Part shown: one piece after another, positions 55,417 to 64,000 of the stretch
Layout of the letters: each line of letters starts with the position of its first letter
How positions within the stretch are numbered: position 1 is the first letter of the stretch
Assembly: GCA_009760855.2 (NCBI GenBank)
Contig: WPIO01000086.1
Coordinates: 1,289,001 to 1,353,000 of the forward strand
Source of the DNA: Cristatella mucedo
Taxonomy: Eukaryota > Bryozoa > Phylactolaemata > Cristatellidae
Direction of reading: 5' to 3'
Length of the DNA stretch: 64,000 nt
Made by a program: the position numbers and the translations under genes
The notes under the pieces: generated by a model
Database searches by the model: none
The model's input: the letters and a program-made list of their open reading frames with translations, nothing else
Told to the model about the DNA's origin: nothing

Positions 55417-58130
55417 GTAGTAATGATGATAATAATGATAATACATTTGATAAAGTGACCTCGGAGAACCAAATCTCTTTCAAGGCACTTTACAGTTACT
55501 GCAAAGGAATCACGAATCGAATGGTTAGTGATAGCATGCTTAATAAACAACAAGAATAACATTGCTAGGTTTGAAATGCATCAACTTGGAAGTTTGGCTA
55601 GCAGCTGCTTGCACAGTGTCCACAGGCATCAGCACATAAATGGTGAATCACAGAAACCCACTAAATGCTGTGGTAAATAGATTCGTCTTCAGTTTCTTTT
55701 TCAATGTGGACAACTTAGGGGATGTCGTGATGGAAGTCGGGAGTGAGTTTCATTCAGGCTTTTGGAGCAAACGAACTAAAGACATGGTCTTCAAAGAATT
55801 TGAGGTTTTTAAAAGGTATAGGTAAACAGTTACATTCCAAAAAGCAGGTGGTATGATGCTTAGTCTGGTTGGCAATTGATCTGATAGGTAGGCTGGAGCC
55901 GAAGAACGTAGGAGCCTGAAAGTGAGTAACGATACCTTGAAGTTGATGCGTTCCTTGTCTGGGAGCCAGTGCAGCTCGGTGAGAAGTAGTGTGATGTGGC
56001 AACTGCTACCTTCTCGACAGACAAGCCTAGCTACAGAGTTTCGCACCAGCTGTAAGCAAGTGATTGCATAGGCCGGTAGATCAGCAAGCACTGAGTTACA
56101 GAAGTCAAGACGGGATGTCACAAATGCATGGACTAATTTGAAGCTGCATCGCTGTCTAAACAAGCCCGAATGTGAGCAACATTATGTAGCTGAAAGTAGG
56201 TAAACTCTTGAATGTGGAGCTGATTTGGACGTCTAGTGAAAGATCTCTTTGAAATATGACAAGGGAGTTGGGTGTATTCGAGTGCTGGAGGGCTGGGACC
56301 GATCAAAGCAAGGGTACAACCAAGTGTCATCTGTATAGAAGTGAAAGCCTAGATTGTGGTTAGAAGTCACTTCAGCAGGATGAAGAGTATAAACTGTGAA
56401 AAAAACAGGGTTAGGTATGGAGCCCTGAGGTACCCCATATTTCAGAGGTTCCTGGGATGATCTTTGTCCATTCACATCAATCCTCTGGAACCTCACACCG
56501 AGATAGTACCTGAACCATTGGAATGCTGCGCTAATGATGACCAGGCGAGATAAGAGGCACACCAGAAGGACTTGATGATTGATTCCATCAAAAGCTGTCG
56601 AAAGATAAAGCAAAAGAAGCAGAGATACTCTGCCCACGGCTGGGTTCCTAAGTAGGTCGTTGTAAACCCGAAGCACGGCTGACTCAGTGGAGTGATGAGC
56701 TCTTTTACTGGACTGGAAGTTACTAATAAGGTTTGAAGTTTCAGGATATAAGTTCAGCTGGTCTGCCACGGCTCACTCGTTCCATTGTCTTTGATAGGAA
56801 CGATAGAAGGGAGACTGGGTGGACGTTGCTCAAGTTCTCTTGGTCCAGTGTTGCTTTCTTGAGTAGTGGCCTGGCTACAGCTTTTTGGTGAGCCGTGATG
56901 TCACGTAAAGCGGTTCGTTTTCACGACCTCGATCCCGTGGTCGCGGGTTCGAATCCTGCGGTGGGTGATTCTTTATCAGAAGAAGATATCAGCTAGATCA
57001 TCACAATGATCATTTGGGAAGGAGCTAACCGGGGTGCGGTTGAGGAGAAATTTGATCGTCGACATTTCTTGACTGTGCAGCTGTGATTCAACATTTTTTT
57101 TATAGAAGCTAGACTTGGCCTTTGCTAGTATCGATTGGTACGATCTACAGCAGTTTTCGGATGCCTGGCGAGGGACATTCAGTCCTGATCTTGTGTATGC
57201 ATATTAAAGCTTGTGCTTAGTAGACCTAGCTAGTTTAATGTCTGAGGTAAACCGTAAGCCGTCTATGAGAGGGTGCACATTGCTCTTAGTCAGGGTTGCA
57301 AACTCATCGAGTATAACAGTTAGTGTCGTGTTGTAGCAATCTACCTGTGGTGTCTGGTCGGAAGGGAGATTGAGCAGCTGAGGCGAAGCAGATATTCTCG
57401 CACGGACAGCGTCGTTGTCAACGGTCTTGACATTTCGTGATTCACAGGTGATTTCAGTGAGAGGGGAGGGCACACATTGTAGACCGAATAAGATCTGCAT
57501 GTGCTCAGATAAGCAGGGTTTGATTATAATTGGTTATGACTAAGTGCACTTGTGTGAGAAAATTCGGTCGAGTGTGTGACCCTTAATGTGTATAGGGCCG
57601 TGCATGCACATGAGCCACAAGAGACGATGAGTCAGTTAGTGCACGAAATTCAGTGCTGACAGCATCGGATAAGTTATCAAAATGAATGGTGTAAACACCC
57701 ATAATGGGCGATAAACTACTGCCACCATCGGTAGCTTGTTGGGCGAAATTTCGAAAGATGGCTTCAGGGGTACTGCAAATGGCTCAAAGTCGAATTTCAA
57801 GCACTCGGTAATAGCAACTGCACTTCCAGTTTTGATTGATCAAGGGTTGCAAAAGAAAGAGAAACCGGCCGGGGTAGCCTCTTTAATCTCCTTGCAGTTT
57901 ACCGATCTTAGTCAAGTTTCAGTCAAAGCAAGCATGTCGAGACCTTTTTCAGAAATAACGTTGCTTATTACAAGGGGTTTATTGCACATTGGTGTGCTTA
58001 GGTTCAACTATTGCTCGTCGGTCTGTCTTGAAAACTATAGGCAGAGGCACATATGGCCAGTCGTAAATCTAGTTTCTGATAATCAATCGTTTGGTCCGGA
58101 TGGCAGCTGGTAAGCCAGCTGGTATCAGTT
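55417..58130 (-). mobile_element. LINE-A-related retrotransposon, longest copy with endonuclease remnant
   Basis: The only copy that reaches into the apurinic-like endonuclease. Minus strand, 5' to 3': GLDMLALTET with a TGA where Trp is expected, ATPAGFSFFCNP, GSAVAITECLKFDFEPFAVP, FHFDNLSDAVSTEFRALTDS, HVHGPIHIKGHTLDRIF, which is the GHTLDL-type C-terminal endonuclease signature. Then come the linker (VRARISASPQLLNLPSDQTP), a SINE-1 piece at 56886-56983, RT start (FQSSKRAHHSTESAVLRVYN, LLYLSTAFDGINHQVLL, GVPQGSIPNPVFF, FYTDDTWLYPCF), an internal deletion near 56245, and the C-terminus, UTR and tail at 55420. YTDD replaces YADD. It is old, with many stops. Confidence 0.88.
56886..56983 (+). 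mobile_element. SINE-1 5' half within LINE-A
   Basis: TGGTGAGCCGTGATGTCACG, CGCGGGTTCGAATCCTGCGG (perfect B box), GTGGGTGATTCTTTATCAG. Only the tRNA-related half is present. LINE-A resumes directly, but about 190 bp of LINE between the two flanks is missing. Confidence 0.8.
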
Positions 58131-59040
58131 ACTCGTCAGGCGCTGCCGGTTACTTGCTGAACTAAGAAGGGACAGGGACCACAGGCTATGTCTCACTAAC
58201 TGCCTTGGCACTGAGAGGAGAAACAGCTCACCTTCAGCACCAGCTCGGTGGCATTGGCTGCAGGATGCTCGTCCGAGGATGACTTTTAAAATTACACGTT
58301 GGAATATTTGTAAGCGTGACTATGACATTTTTAGGGATTGTCAGTGATTCTTAAATTACAACCAATGTGATCAGGATACATAGTGCGGCATAGTTTAGCA
58401 CTTGGTTTTTTGGCTTTACGAAGTGGGTTGAATGAGCAATGGCTGGTACTATAAACGATTGGCTCTCTGTGATTGGCTCTCTGTGGGTATGGTATTTGGC
58501 ACGTGGACTCGTTTGATTTAGGAGTGCAAGCGCTACTACTTGCTGCCGTGCTCTGCTATCTCCATGCTCTGCTACCTGCTACCTACTCTCCACCTGCGAA
58601 TATTAATGCTGTAACAAAGCACTCATTTGGAACGCCATCTGGCAGGCGCCAGGTACGACCGCTTGGCTTCGCCATTGCCCTAAACGTTAACCCTGTTTCT
58701 AGTTTGGTCCACCGGATGTCGGCCTTTATACGACTCGGAGACAATGCATAGGACCAGAACATTTCGGTGCTGGCTGGCTTTCGGGGCAGCATGACTCGAG
58801 CTGTTGCATCGATCTAGCACTTTGCTACTCGCCTGCTGTGGTAGCTTAAAGCAGTCTAAGCCCGAAGTGCACAATTAGGCAACTGCCGGCGACATTGGCT
58901 TGCCTCCCTCCTTCCCACTCCCTACCCGGCTTACGAGTCGGCGCCCACGGCAACGAGCAGGCTTGGAGCTCGGGGCTGCTGCCGCGGGCACGCGCCTGGT
59001 TTCCTCGAGCAGATGCAGTGCAGGCTTGCCTGCTTTTCAG
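58131..59040. other. XRCC1 intron 8, 3' end
   Basis: Moderately GC-rich, especially 58880-59040 (start of a CpG-rich block continuing into exon 9). An exon-like stretch ending at CGCCAG|GTACGA (58652) has no acceptor in matching phase and is not called. Confidence 0.45.
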
Positions 59041-59372
59041 TCTGCCGAGCCTGCGATGCCTGAGCGCTGCCAGCTGGCACCCACAGAGCACGCCAACGAC
59101 AGACATTACAGCTTGACGAGTCTTCGCCGGGTGCGTCGGTCGCCGGGCAGCGACCGAGCTGCCGGCTGCAGCGCGGCGTCTACGTGCGCTGGCAGTGGCA
59201 GCGCCAAGAGAGGCCGGCTGGCTGAGCTGACGCGTCTGTGGGACTGCAGCGACGACGATGAGGACAGAGGCAAGGGAGGCCGGTCCTCTTCGGCAGCTTC
59301 GCCTCCTCCTCGACTGCCTCCGCTCAGCAACAGTAGCAAGAAAACGTTGGAGGAGGGCGTCAGCTTCGATCG
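59041..59372 (+). CDS. XRCC1: XRCC1 exon 9 (linker with acidic cluster)
   Basis: Acceptor GCCTGCTTTTCAG|TCT, donor TCGATCG|GTGAGC, 332 nt, phases 0 to 2. The 110-codon peptide is Arg/Ser/Ala-rich (SLTSLRRVRRSPGSDR), then LAELTRLWDCSDDDEDRGKG, a Pro/Ser tract (SSSAASPPPRLPPLSNSSKK) and TLEEGVSFDR. CDSDDDED-type acidic residues after Ser match casein kinase 2 sites. In vertebrate XRCC1, CK2-phosphorylated linkers bind the FHA domains of PNKP, aprataxin and APLF. A similar role here is inference. The exon is CpG-rich compared with the rest of the gene. Confidence 0.72.
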
Positions 59373-59414
59373 GTGAGCATATACTGAGCTATTTTTGTCA
59401 ATCTAGACGGTATG
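59373..59414. other. XRCC1 intron 9, first 42 bp
   Basis: Exon 9 donor followed 40 bp later by the 3' terminus of antisense LINE-B. Confidence 0.6.
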
Positions 59415-62095
59415 TGTTTGTATGTATCTCCGTCTGTGACTCCACAAAGCCATAAAGATTATGTGTGTGTTATGCCGGAGAGTGTTGTATAGCCCACTGT
59501 CAGCCTAAGCAGCTTTCGGTACGCATTCGGTAGCCAACAGCTTCGTCTCACGCAGCAAAGGAAAAGTGGGAAGCATAGCAGAGTCATGAGAGCAGTTGAG
59601 ATAGTGAGTAGCATGGAAGTAGCAGGTCGGGACCGCTGAACAAAATGAGCCATAGTCGGCAGTTGGAGAGTAGCTATCGTTGCGTAAGAACTGTGGAAGC
59701 GAGTTATCGAGTCTAGGACCTGCAGATCTAAAGCTTATGTCGCCAACGGTCTTAATAATAATAATAATAATAATAATAGTAATGCACTTGATAAAGCGCC
59801 CTCAGAGAACTCAATCTCTTTCTAGGCACTTTACATTTGCTGTAAAGGGAAATGCGATTGAATGGTGAGTAATATCATGCTTGATAAACAACATGAATAG
59901 CGTGGTTAGGGGTGACATGCACAGGGTCAGCATGCAAATGTGGTTAGTGGCAGCATGCACAGTGTCAGCACACATTAGCACATGAAGGACTAATCACAGG
60001 GACCCACTAACTGCTATCGTAAATAGGTGCATTTTTAAGTTGTTTTTAAATGTGGTCAGGTCAGGGGATGTTCTGACGCTGGTCGGGAGGGAGTTCCAGG
60101 CTTTGGGAGCATACGAACTAAATGCACGGTCTCCAAAAGAATTGAGGTTTGTAGGAGGTAGTGGTAAACTGTTGGATTACGAAAAGCGGGTGGTATTATG
60201 CTTGGCCTGGTGGGGAAGTAGATCTGAGAGATAGTCTGGAGCCAAAGAACGAAGTGACCTAATAGTGAGTGACAAAACCTTGAAGTGCATCCCTTGCTTG
60301 ACCGGTAGCCAGTGCAGGTTGGCAAGAAGTAGTGTGATTTGGCACCTTCGACGCTCACGACAGACAAGCCTAGCTGCGGAGTTTTGCACCAGCTGTAATC
60401 GTCTGATTGCACATGTCGGTAGGCCAGCAAGCAGTTTTCTTTAAGCTGAGGAATGGAACAGCTAATTTATTGTCCACGCAGGACCTGAGGGCTCGAACAG
60501 GCTGAAACTGGTGCAGCAGTTCAGCTAGGTACGAAGGAGCCAAGCCGTGGTAGACCTTGTGGGTCAGCATAAGAACTTTGCTCTGCATCCGTTGCTCAAC
60601 CGGCCTCTATCCTAGCTCTTTTAGCAAAGGAGACACGTGCTTAAACCTCTGGGGCTTAAAGACTAGCCTTGCAGCAATATTCATAGTCAGCTGCAGTGAC
60701 CTAGTTGCTTTCTTTGGTAGCCCAGTCAAAATGGAATTACAATAATCAAGCCGAGACAGAACTAAGGAGCTAGTTAAATTTTTTGAAAGCCATTGTGGAC
60801 AGCTATCCTTGGATAGGAATCGGACGTGATGGCTAGCTTTAGAAGTAGTCTTCTATATGAAGCTTTTAAAATTGAGGTAGCTGTCGAAAAGGCCACCTAA
60901 ATTTCGAGCAAGTGGGGATGGTCGCACAACATCACCTATTAGAAGGCTCAAGCCTGATTATCTAGCCACACGCATAGTGTGTCCTATGAGCAGCAGTTCT
61001 GTTTTATAGTCATTTAGTTTCAAGAAGTTTTCCGACATCCAGGATTGAATATCGGCAAGACAAGCATTCAGTTTCTCAGTTGCTGCAGCAGATTCCGACG
61101 GCTTGAATGACAAATACAGCTGAGTATCGTCAGCATAAAATGTATATCCTATTCCATGGGCCTTAATCCCTTTTCCCAGATATTGAGTATAAATGGAGAA
61201 CAGCAAGTGACCGAGTTTGGACCCTTGAGGGACTCCACAGGTGACCCGTCTCGTGTGTGAGACCTGACCCCCACACGACACGGATTGAATACGATCAGAC
61301 AGGTACGATCTAAACCACGTCAGTGCCTCGTCTGCCAGACCGATTGTCGTTCTCAATCGTTCAAGTAGAACATTGCGATCAACGGTGTTGAAGGCAGCTG
61401 ACAGATATAGCAAGGCTAGAGCAGTGACACTCCCGTCGTCGTTGCCACGCAGAATGTTATTGTTAACGCGGAGGAGAGCAGTTTTAGTGGAGTGCTGCCT
61501 CATGAACCCTGATTGAAATTGTTCTGACATTTTATTCTTTTCAATATGTTCAACCAGCTGCTTAGAAACAATTTTTTCAAGAATCTTCAACAAGAAAGGA
61601 AGAAGGGAAACTGGACGATAGTTTGCAAGGACCTCTGTATTTAATCCATGCTTTTTAAGAATAGGTCTAACGATAGCCGATTTGAAGGTTCTTGGGGATG
61701 ACCTCTTTTCCCAAAGAATCATTAAATTCTCGGTTATGGCAAGGCTAAGTTGGTCTGCCAGTGAAGACCACAGATATGATGGTATAGTGTCTTCAGGAGG
61801 CGAGCTCTTTTTGCTAGACCTTATTAAGGTAGCCACGTTGCATGCAGAAACCTCGGAGAACCTTTTAAGGAAGGTCACAGATCGTGATTCCACAATTTCT
61901 TTAGTCGGAGGGGCTTTATGGAGGTACGAATGTGCACAGTTTTTTCAGTAAAGAAGGATGAAGACTTTTCGGCTGAGCCCTTAATATCTGGGTAGTCAGA
62001 CCTCTCAGCATTGGCCAGTAAATGGTTTATTGTCTTATAAATCTGTTTAGGGTCCAACTGGCAGGAATTCAGCTTTCCAGTGAAAAAATAAGCCT
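59415..62095 (-). mobile_element. LINE-B retrotransposon, long copy, interrupted by LINE-A
   Basis: Minus strand, 5' to 3': FTGKLNSCQLDPKQIYKTIN, HLLANAERSDYPDIKGSAEK, FFTEKTVHIRTSIKP (frame break), [98 protein letters not shown], catalytic [30 protein letters not shown]-terminus, UTR and an ATACA/ACATT-type end. The frame 61893-60958 is open for 311 codons. LINE-A lies at 59754-60436. Substitutions in [12 protein letters not shown] suggest an older copy than the 35-kb one. Confidence 0.9.
59754..60436 (-). mobile_element. LINE-A, 5'-truncated, nested in LINE-B
   Basis: Minus strand: [32 protein letters not shown], natural end, 3' UTR, tail and (AAT)8-type repeat at 59754. LINE-B reads AACGGTCTT on the left and TTCTTTAAGCTGAGG on the right, against AACTGTCTTTAAGCGGAGG in an uninterrupted copy. 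A short target-site duplication of CTT(T) is therefore likely. Confidence 0.88.
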
Positions 62096-62649
62096 TGGCT
62101 TTTTTAAGCTTCCGTGTGAAAACTCGAAGGAAATCTTTGAAGTGAATAGCAGATTATCATTGGCTGTCAGAGTCACATGGCCACTTCGGTGTACGCATTG
62201 TCAGATATGTGCTTATGCAGGCTTTATTTGTGGGAGCTATCCTAGTTTCCAGCATATGTGAAATAATCATGCAGAGATTTGGGTCTCTTAGCTCACTGTA
62301 CAAAAATCCTTTGATGTTAATATTATGTAAATTTACTTTCGGCTAAAATGTTAGCCTGGTCTATGCAGTGCTGTAACCACGAAAGGTGTATAGCAGCATT
62401 AAGGAAAGAGAAGAAAATGCTCTCTGGAGTTGATCCTACGACCTCTGACGACACCAAAGCTCAAGCTGTTGCAGCTTCCTTCGGTAGCATGCCGACCACA
62501 CAGGACTGACTTCATAGACCAGGAATGCAGCAGGTCGAAAGTGTTAGCCAGCTTTAGGTATTTGCTTTTTTATAGGATTTCTGTTTTTTGTCGTTTGGCT
62601 ACTGTTCCATTAAAAATCATTTGGTTTGGATATCTTATAATTTTCCCGA
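62096..62649. other. XRCC1 intron 9, nothing recognised
   Basis: AT-rich. No element or exon recognised. Confidence 0.4.
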
Positions 62650-63102
62650 GTAATAATAATAATAATAATAACGTACTTGATAAAGCGCCCTCGGAGAACT
62701 TAATCTCTTTCTAGGCGCTTTACATTTGCTGCAAAGGGAAATGCAATTAAATGGTAACTAAAATTATGCTTGAAAAACAAGCAAAATGAATAACATGGTT
62801 AGGGGTGACATGCACAGGGTCAGCATGCAAATGTAGTTAGTGGCAGCATGCACAGTGTCAGCACGCATAAGCACGTTAAGGACGAATCACAGGGACCCAC
62901 TAAATGCTGTCCTAAATAGGTGTGTTTTTAAGTTCCTTTTAAATGTGGTCAGGTCAGGGGATGTTCTGACGCAGGTCGGGAGGAAGTTCCAGGCTTTGGG
63001 AGCATACGAATTAAACGCACGGTCTCCAAAGGATTTGAGGTTTGTACGAGGTATTTCTAGACCGTTGGATTCCGAAAAGCGGGTGGTACGATGCTTGTAG
63101 TC
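62650..63102 (-). mobile_element. LINE-A, 5'-truncated
   Basis: Minus strand: [40 protein letters not shown], natural FSGSL stop, 3' UTR, tail and (AAT)n at 62650. The frame in the remaining piece is intact. Confidence 0.9.
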
Positions 63103-63129
63103 ATCCAATCATATCCAAGTCGACCTATA

Positions 63130-63302
63130 TGGTGAGCCGCGATAGCACACTACGTGAGGCGGTTGCTTTTCACGATATTGCTCCCGAGGTCGTGGGTTCA
63201 AGTCCTGTGGTGGGCGATTTTTTATTGCCACTGCAAGCAGTGGTGATAGCCGTCAAGGATCTTCTGTCGCTATGCAAAACAGACTGTAAAATCAGCTAGT
63301 AT
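63130..63302 (+). mobile_element. SINE-1, full length
   Basis: GGTGAGCCGCGATAGCACACTACG (A box), GTGGGTTCAAGTCCTGTGG (B box), GGGCGATTTTTTATTGCCACTGCAAGC, AGTGGTGATAGCCGTCAAGG, terminal CTGTAAAATCAGCTAGTATTTTTA. Close to the copy at the window start. Confidence 0.83.
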
Positions 63303-63633
63303 TTTTATGTATGGGTGAGACCGTATTCATTTGTGGCTGAAGGGTATGTACACTGTCTGTTGTTGCTAGCATCACCGAGTGATCTTCCGTTTTGCGGTCA
63401 ACAAGCGAACTTAGATGGAAAGCGGTTTGAACTGACGATCTAGCTAGTCACTGTATCACATTATGTTCGTATTGCAAAAACTTGTTGCTAGCCACTACTA
63501 GTTGCTGCTTTGGCATCTGTGCTAGCGTCAGCTCATTCTGTGTTATTGGCAGCCGTTACCATCATTGCCTAGCTTACAGTCTGCTTGTGCCTCTTGCGGT
63601 ACTGGCAACCGCAAGTGTTTTGGTGCTTTGAAG
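63303..63633. other. XRCC1 intron 9, 3' end
   Basis: No element recognised. Confidence 0.4.
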
Positions 63634-63764
63634 GTCGTCTGATCGTGAACCTCCAATGAGGCAGCAGCCTTTATCACACGCCACGTTTGAACTTACAATA
63701 GATAGTGGAGATGAGAGCGGAAATGATAGTGGAGATGAACTCATCACTTGTCCTCTATGTCAAG
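63634..63764 (+). CDS. Candidate exon 10: acidic peptide ending CPLCQ
   Basis: Donor TGTCAAG|GTTAGC, phase 1. Acceptors at TTTGAAG (63633) or AATGAG (63660) both give phase 2 and keep the frame of exon 9 (CG|G). The peptide (MRQQPLSHATFELTIDSGDE, SGNDSGDELITCPLCQ) has a duplicated DSGDE acidic motif and ends at Cys-x2-Cys, the opening half of a zinc finger such as the UBZ4/Rad18 type. Alternatively the ATG at 63656 starts a separate gene. Acceptors are weak, with little pyrimidine. Vertebrate XRCC1 has no zinc finger, so membership in XRCC1 is uncertain. Confidence 0.45.
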
Positions 63765-63926
63765 GTTAGCTATCTCGACACACCACACCCTGCATGTGGA
63801 GTCCATCTTTCTCCCTGCCTGTTGAGTGCTCTGTTGTACCTGTAAACACCAGCTAGCTGCCTCTTTATCTCATCGGCGTGCACCAGGATCGAGGATCTTG
63901 GGGCCAGCTTGCTGCATAGTTCTACG

Positions 63927-64000
63927 TTAATAATAATATTAATAAGAATAATAATACATTTTATATAGCGCCCTCGAAGAACTCAATCTCTCTCAAGGCA
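63927..64000 (-). mobile_element. LINE-A tail, cut by window edge
   Basis: AATAATATTAATAAGAATAATAATAC, TTTTATATAGCGCCCTCGAAG, AACTCAATCTCTCTCAAGGC. Whether LINE-A body follows is not visible. Confidence 0.75.

Noticed and set aside
58473-58652. Exon-like segment ending CGCCAG|GTACGA before XRCC1 exon 9
   Set aside because: The donor phase (0) would fit, but no upstream AG gives phase 0, and exons 8 and 9 already join in phase.
58900-59376. 158-codon frame with an ATG at 58900 as an independent gene
   Set aside because: Only the part from 59041 has an acceptor and phase support as XRCC1 exon 9. The upstream part is CpG-rich read-through.

Overview
This window is nuclear DNA of an animal, probably an invertebrate. 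It has spliced exons with GT-AG borders, long introns, many microsatellites, tRNA-derived SINEs and dozens of decayed non-LTR retrotransposons of the CR1/L2 type. The phylum cannot be fixed from the sequence. A marine invertebrate such as a mollusc would fit, but that is a guess.

One host gene is recognisable: XRCC1, the single-strand-break and base-excision repair scaffold. It lies on the + strand from 19260 to beyond the right edge. Exon 1 (19260-19304), exon 2 (19456-19597), exon 3 (29584-29736) and exon 4 (37830-38068) encode the XRCC1 N-terminal domain and align almost without gaps to the vertebrate protein. Exons 5-9 (43007-43122, about 43761-43980, 46603-46675, 53687-53814, 59041-59372) encode a long Ser/Pro/Arg-rich linker with an acidic SDDDED cluster. 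A tenth candidate (about 63634-63764) is acidic and ends in CPLCQ. Reading phase is continuous across every junction (0,1,1,0,2,0,1,0,2). The BRCT domains are not in the window and should lie to the right. The gene therefore covers more than 44 kb, nearly all of it retroelement-filled intron.

The mobile DNA falls into a few families. LINE-A encodes a CR1/L2-like reverse transcriptase ([14 protein letters not shown]) and ends in a hairpin-forming tail plus (ATT)n. There are about 14 truncated bodies and about ten tail-only copies. LINE-B is a second CR1/L2-like family (LFSIYTQPLGK) with an ACATT-type end. SINE-1 has tRNA-like A and B boxes. SINE-2 joins a tRNA-like head to a tail resembling that of LINE-A. 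There is also a fragment of a pogo/Tigger-like DNA transposon at 47515-48050. No element is intact: all are 5' truncated or carry stops or frameshifts.

Layout. 1-19 kb is intergenic: SINE-1 split by LINE-B, two arrays of a degenerate ~190 bp repeat in opposite orientation (4.7-5.5 kb and 8.9-10.3 kb), LINE-A at 6.2, 14.2 and 15.7 kb, LINE-B at 10.3 kb. 19-42 kb holds XRCC1 exons 1-4, LINE-A at 20.8, 30.9, 33.2 and 40.3 kb, a composite inverted repeat at 22.6-24.7 kb, and LINE-B at 35.4 kb. 42-64 kb holds XRCC1 exons 5-10; here every LINE-A and LINE-B copy is antisense to the gene, while the clear SINE-1 copies are sense. Nested insertions show that the families were active over overlapping periods. 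I found no new multi-gene system, rRNA, functional tRNA or CRISPR. The most unusual items are the composite inverted element, retroelements abutting XRCC1 splice donors, and the possible zinc-finger exon in XRCC1.
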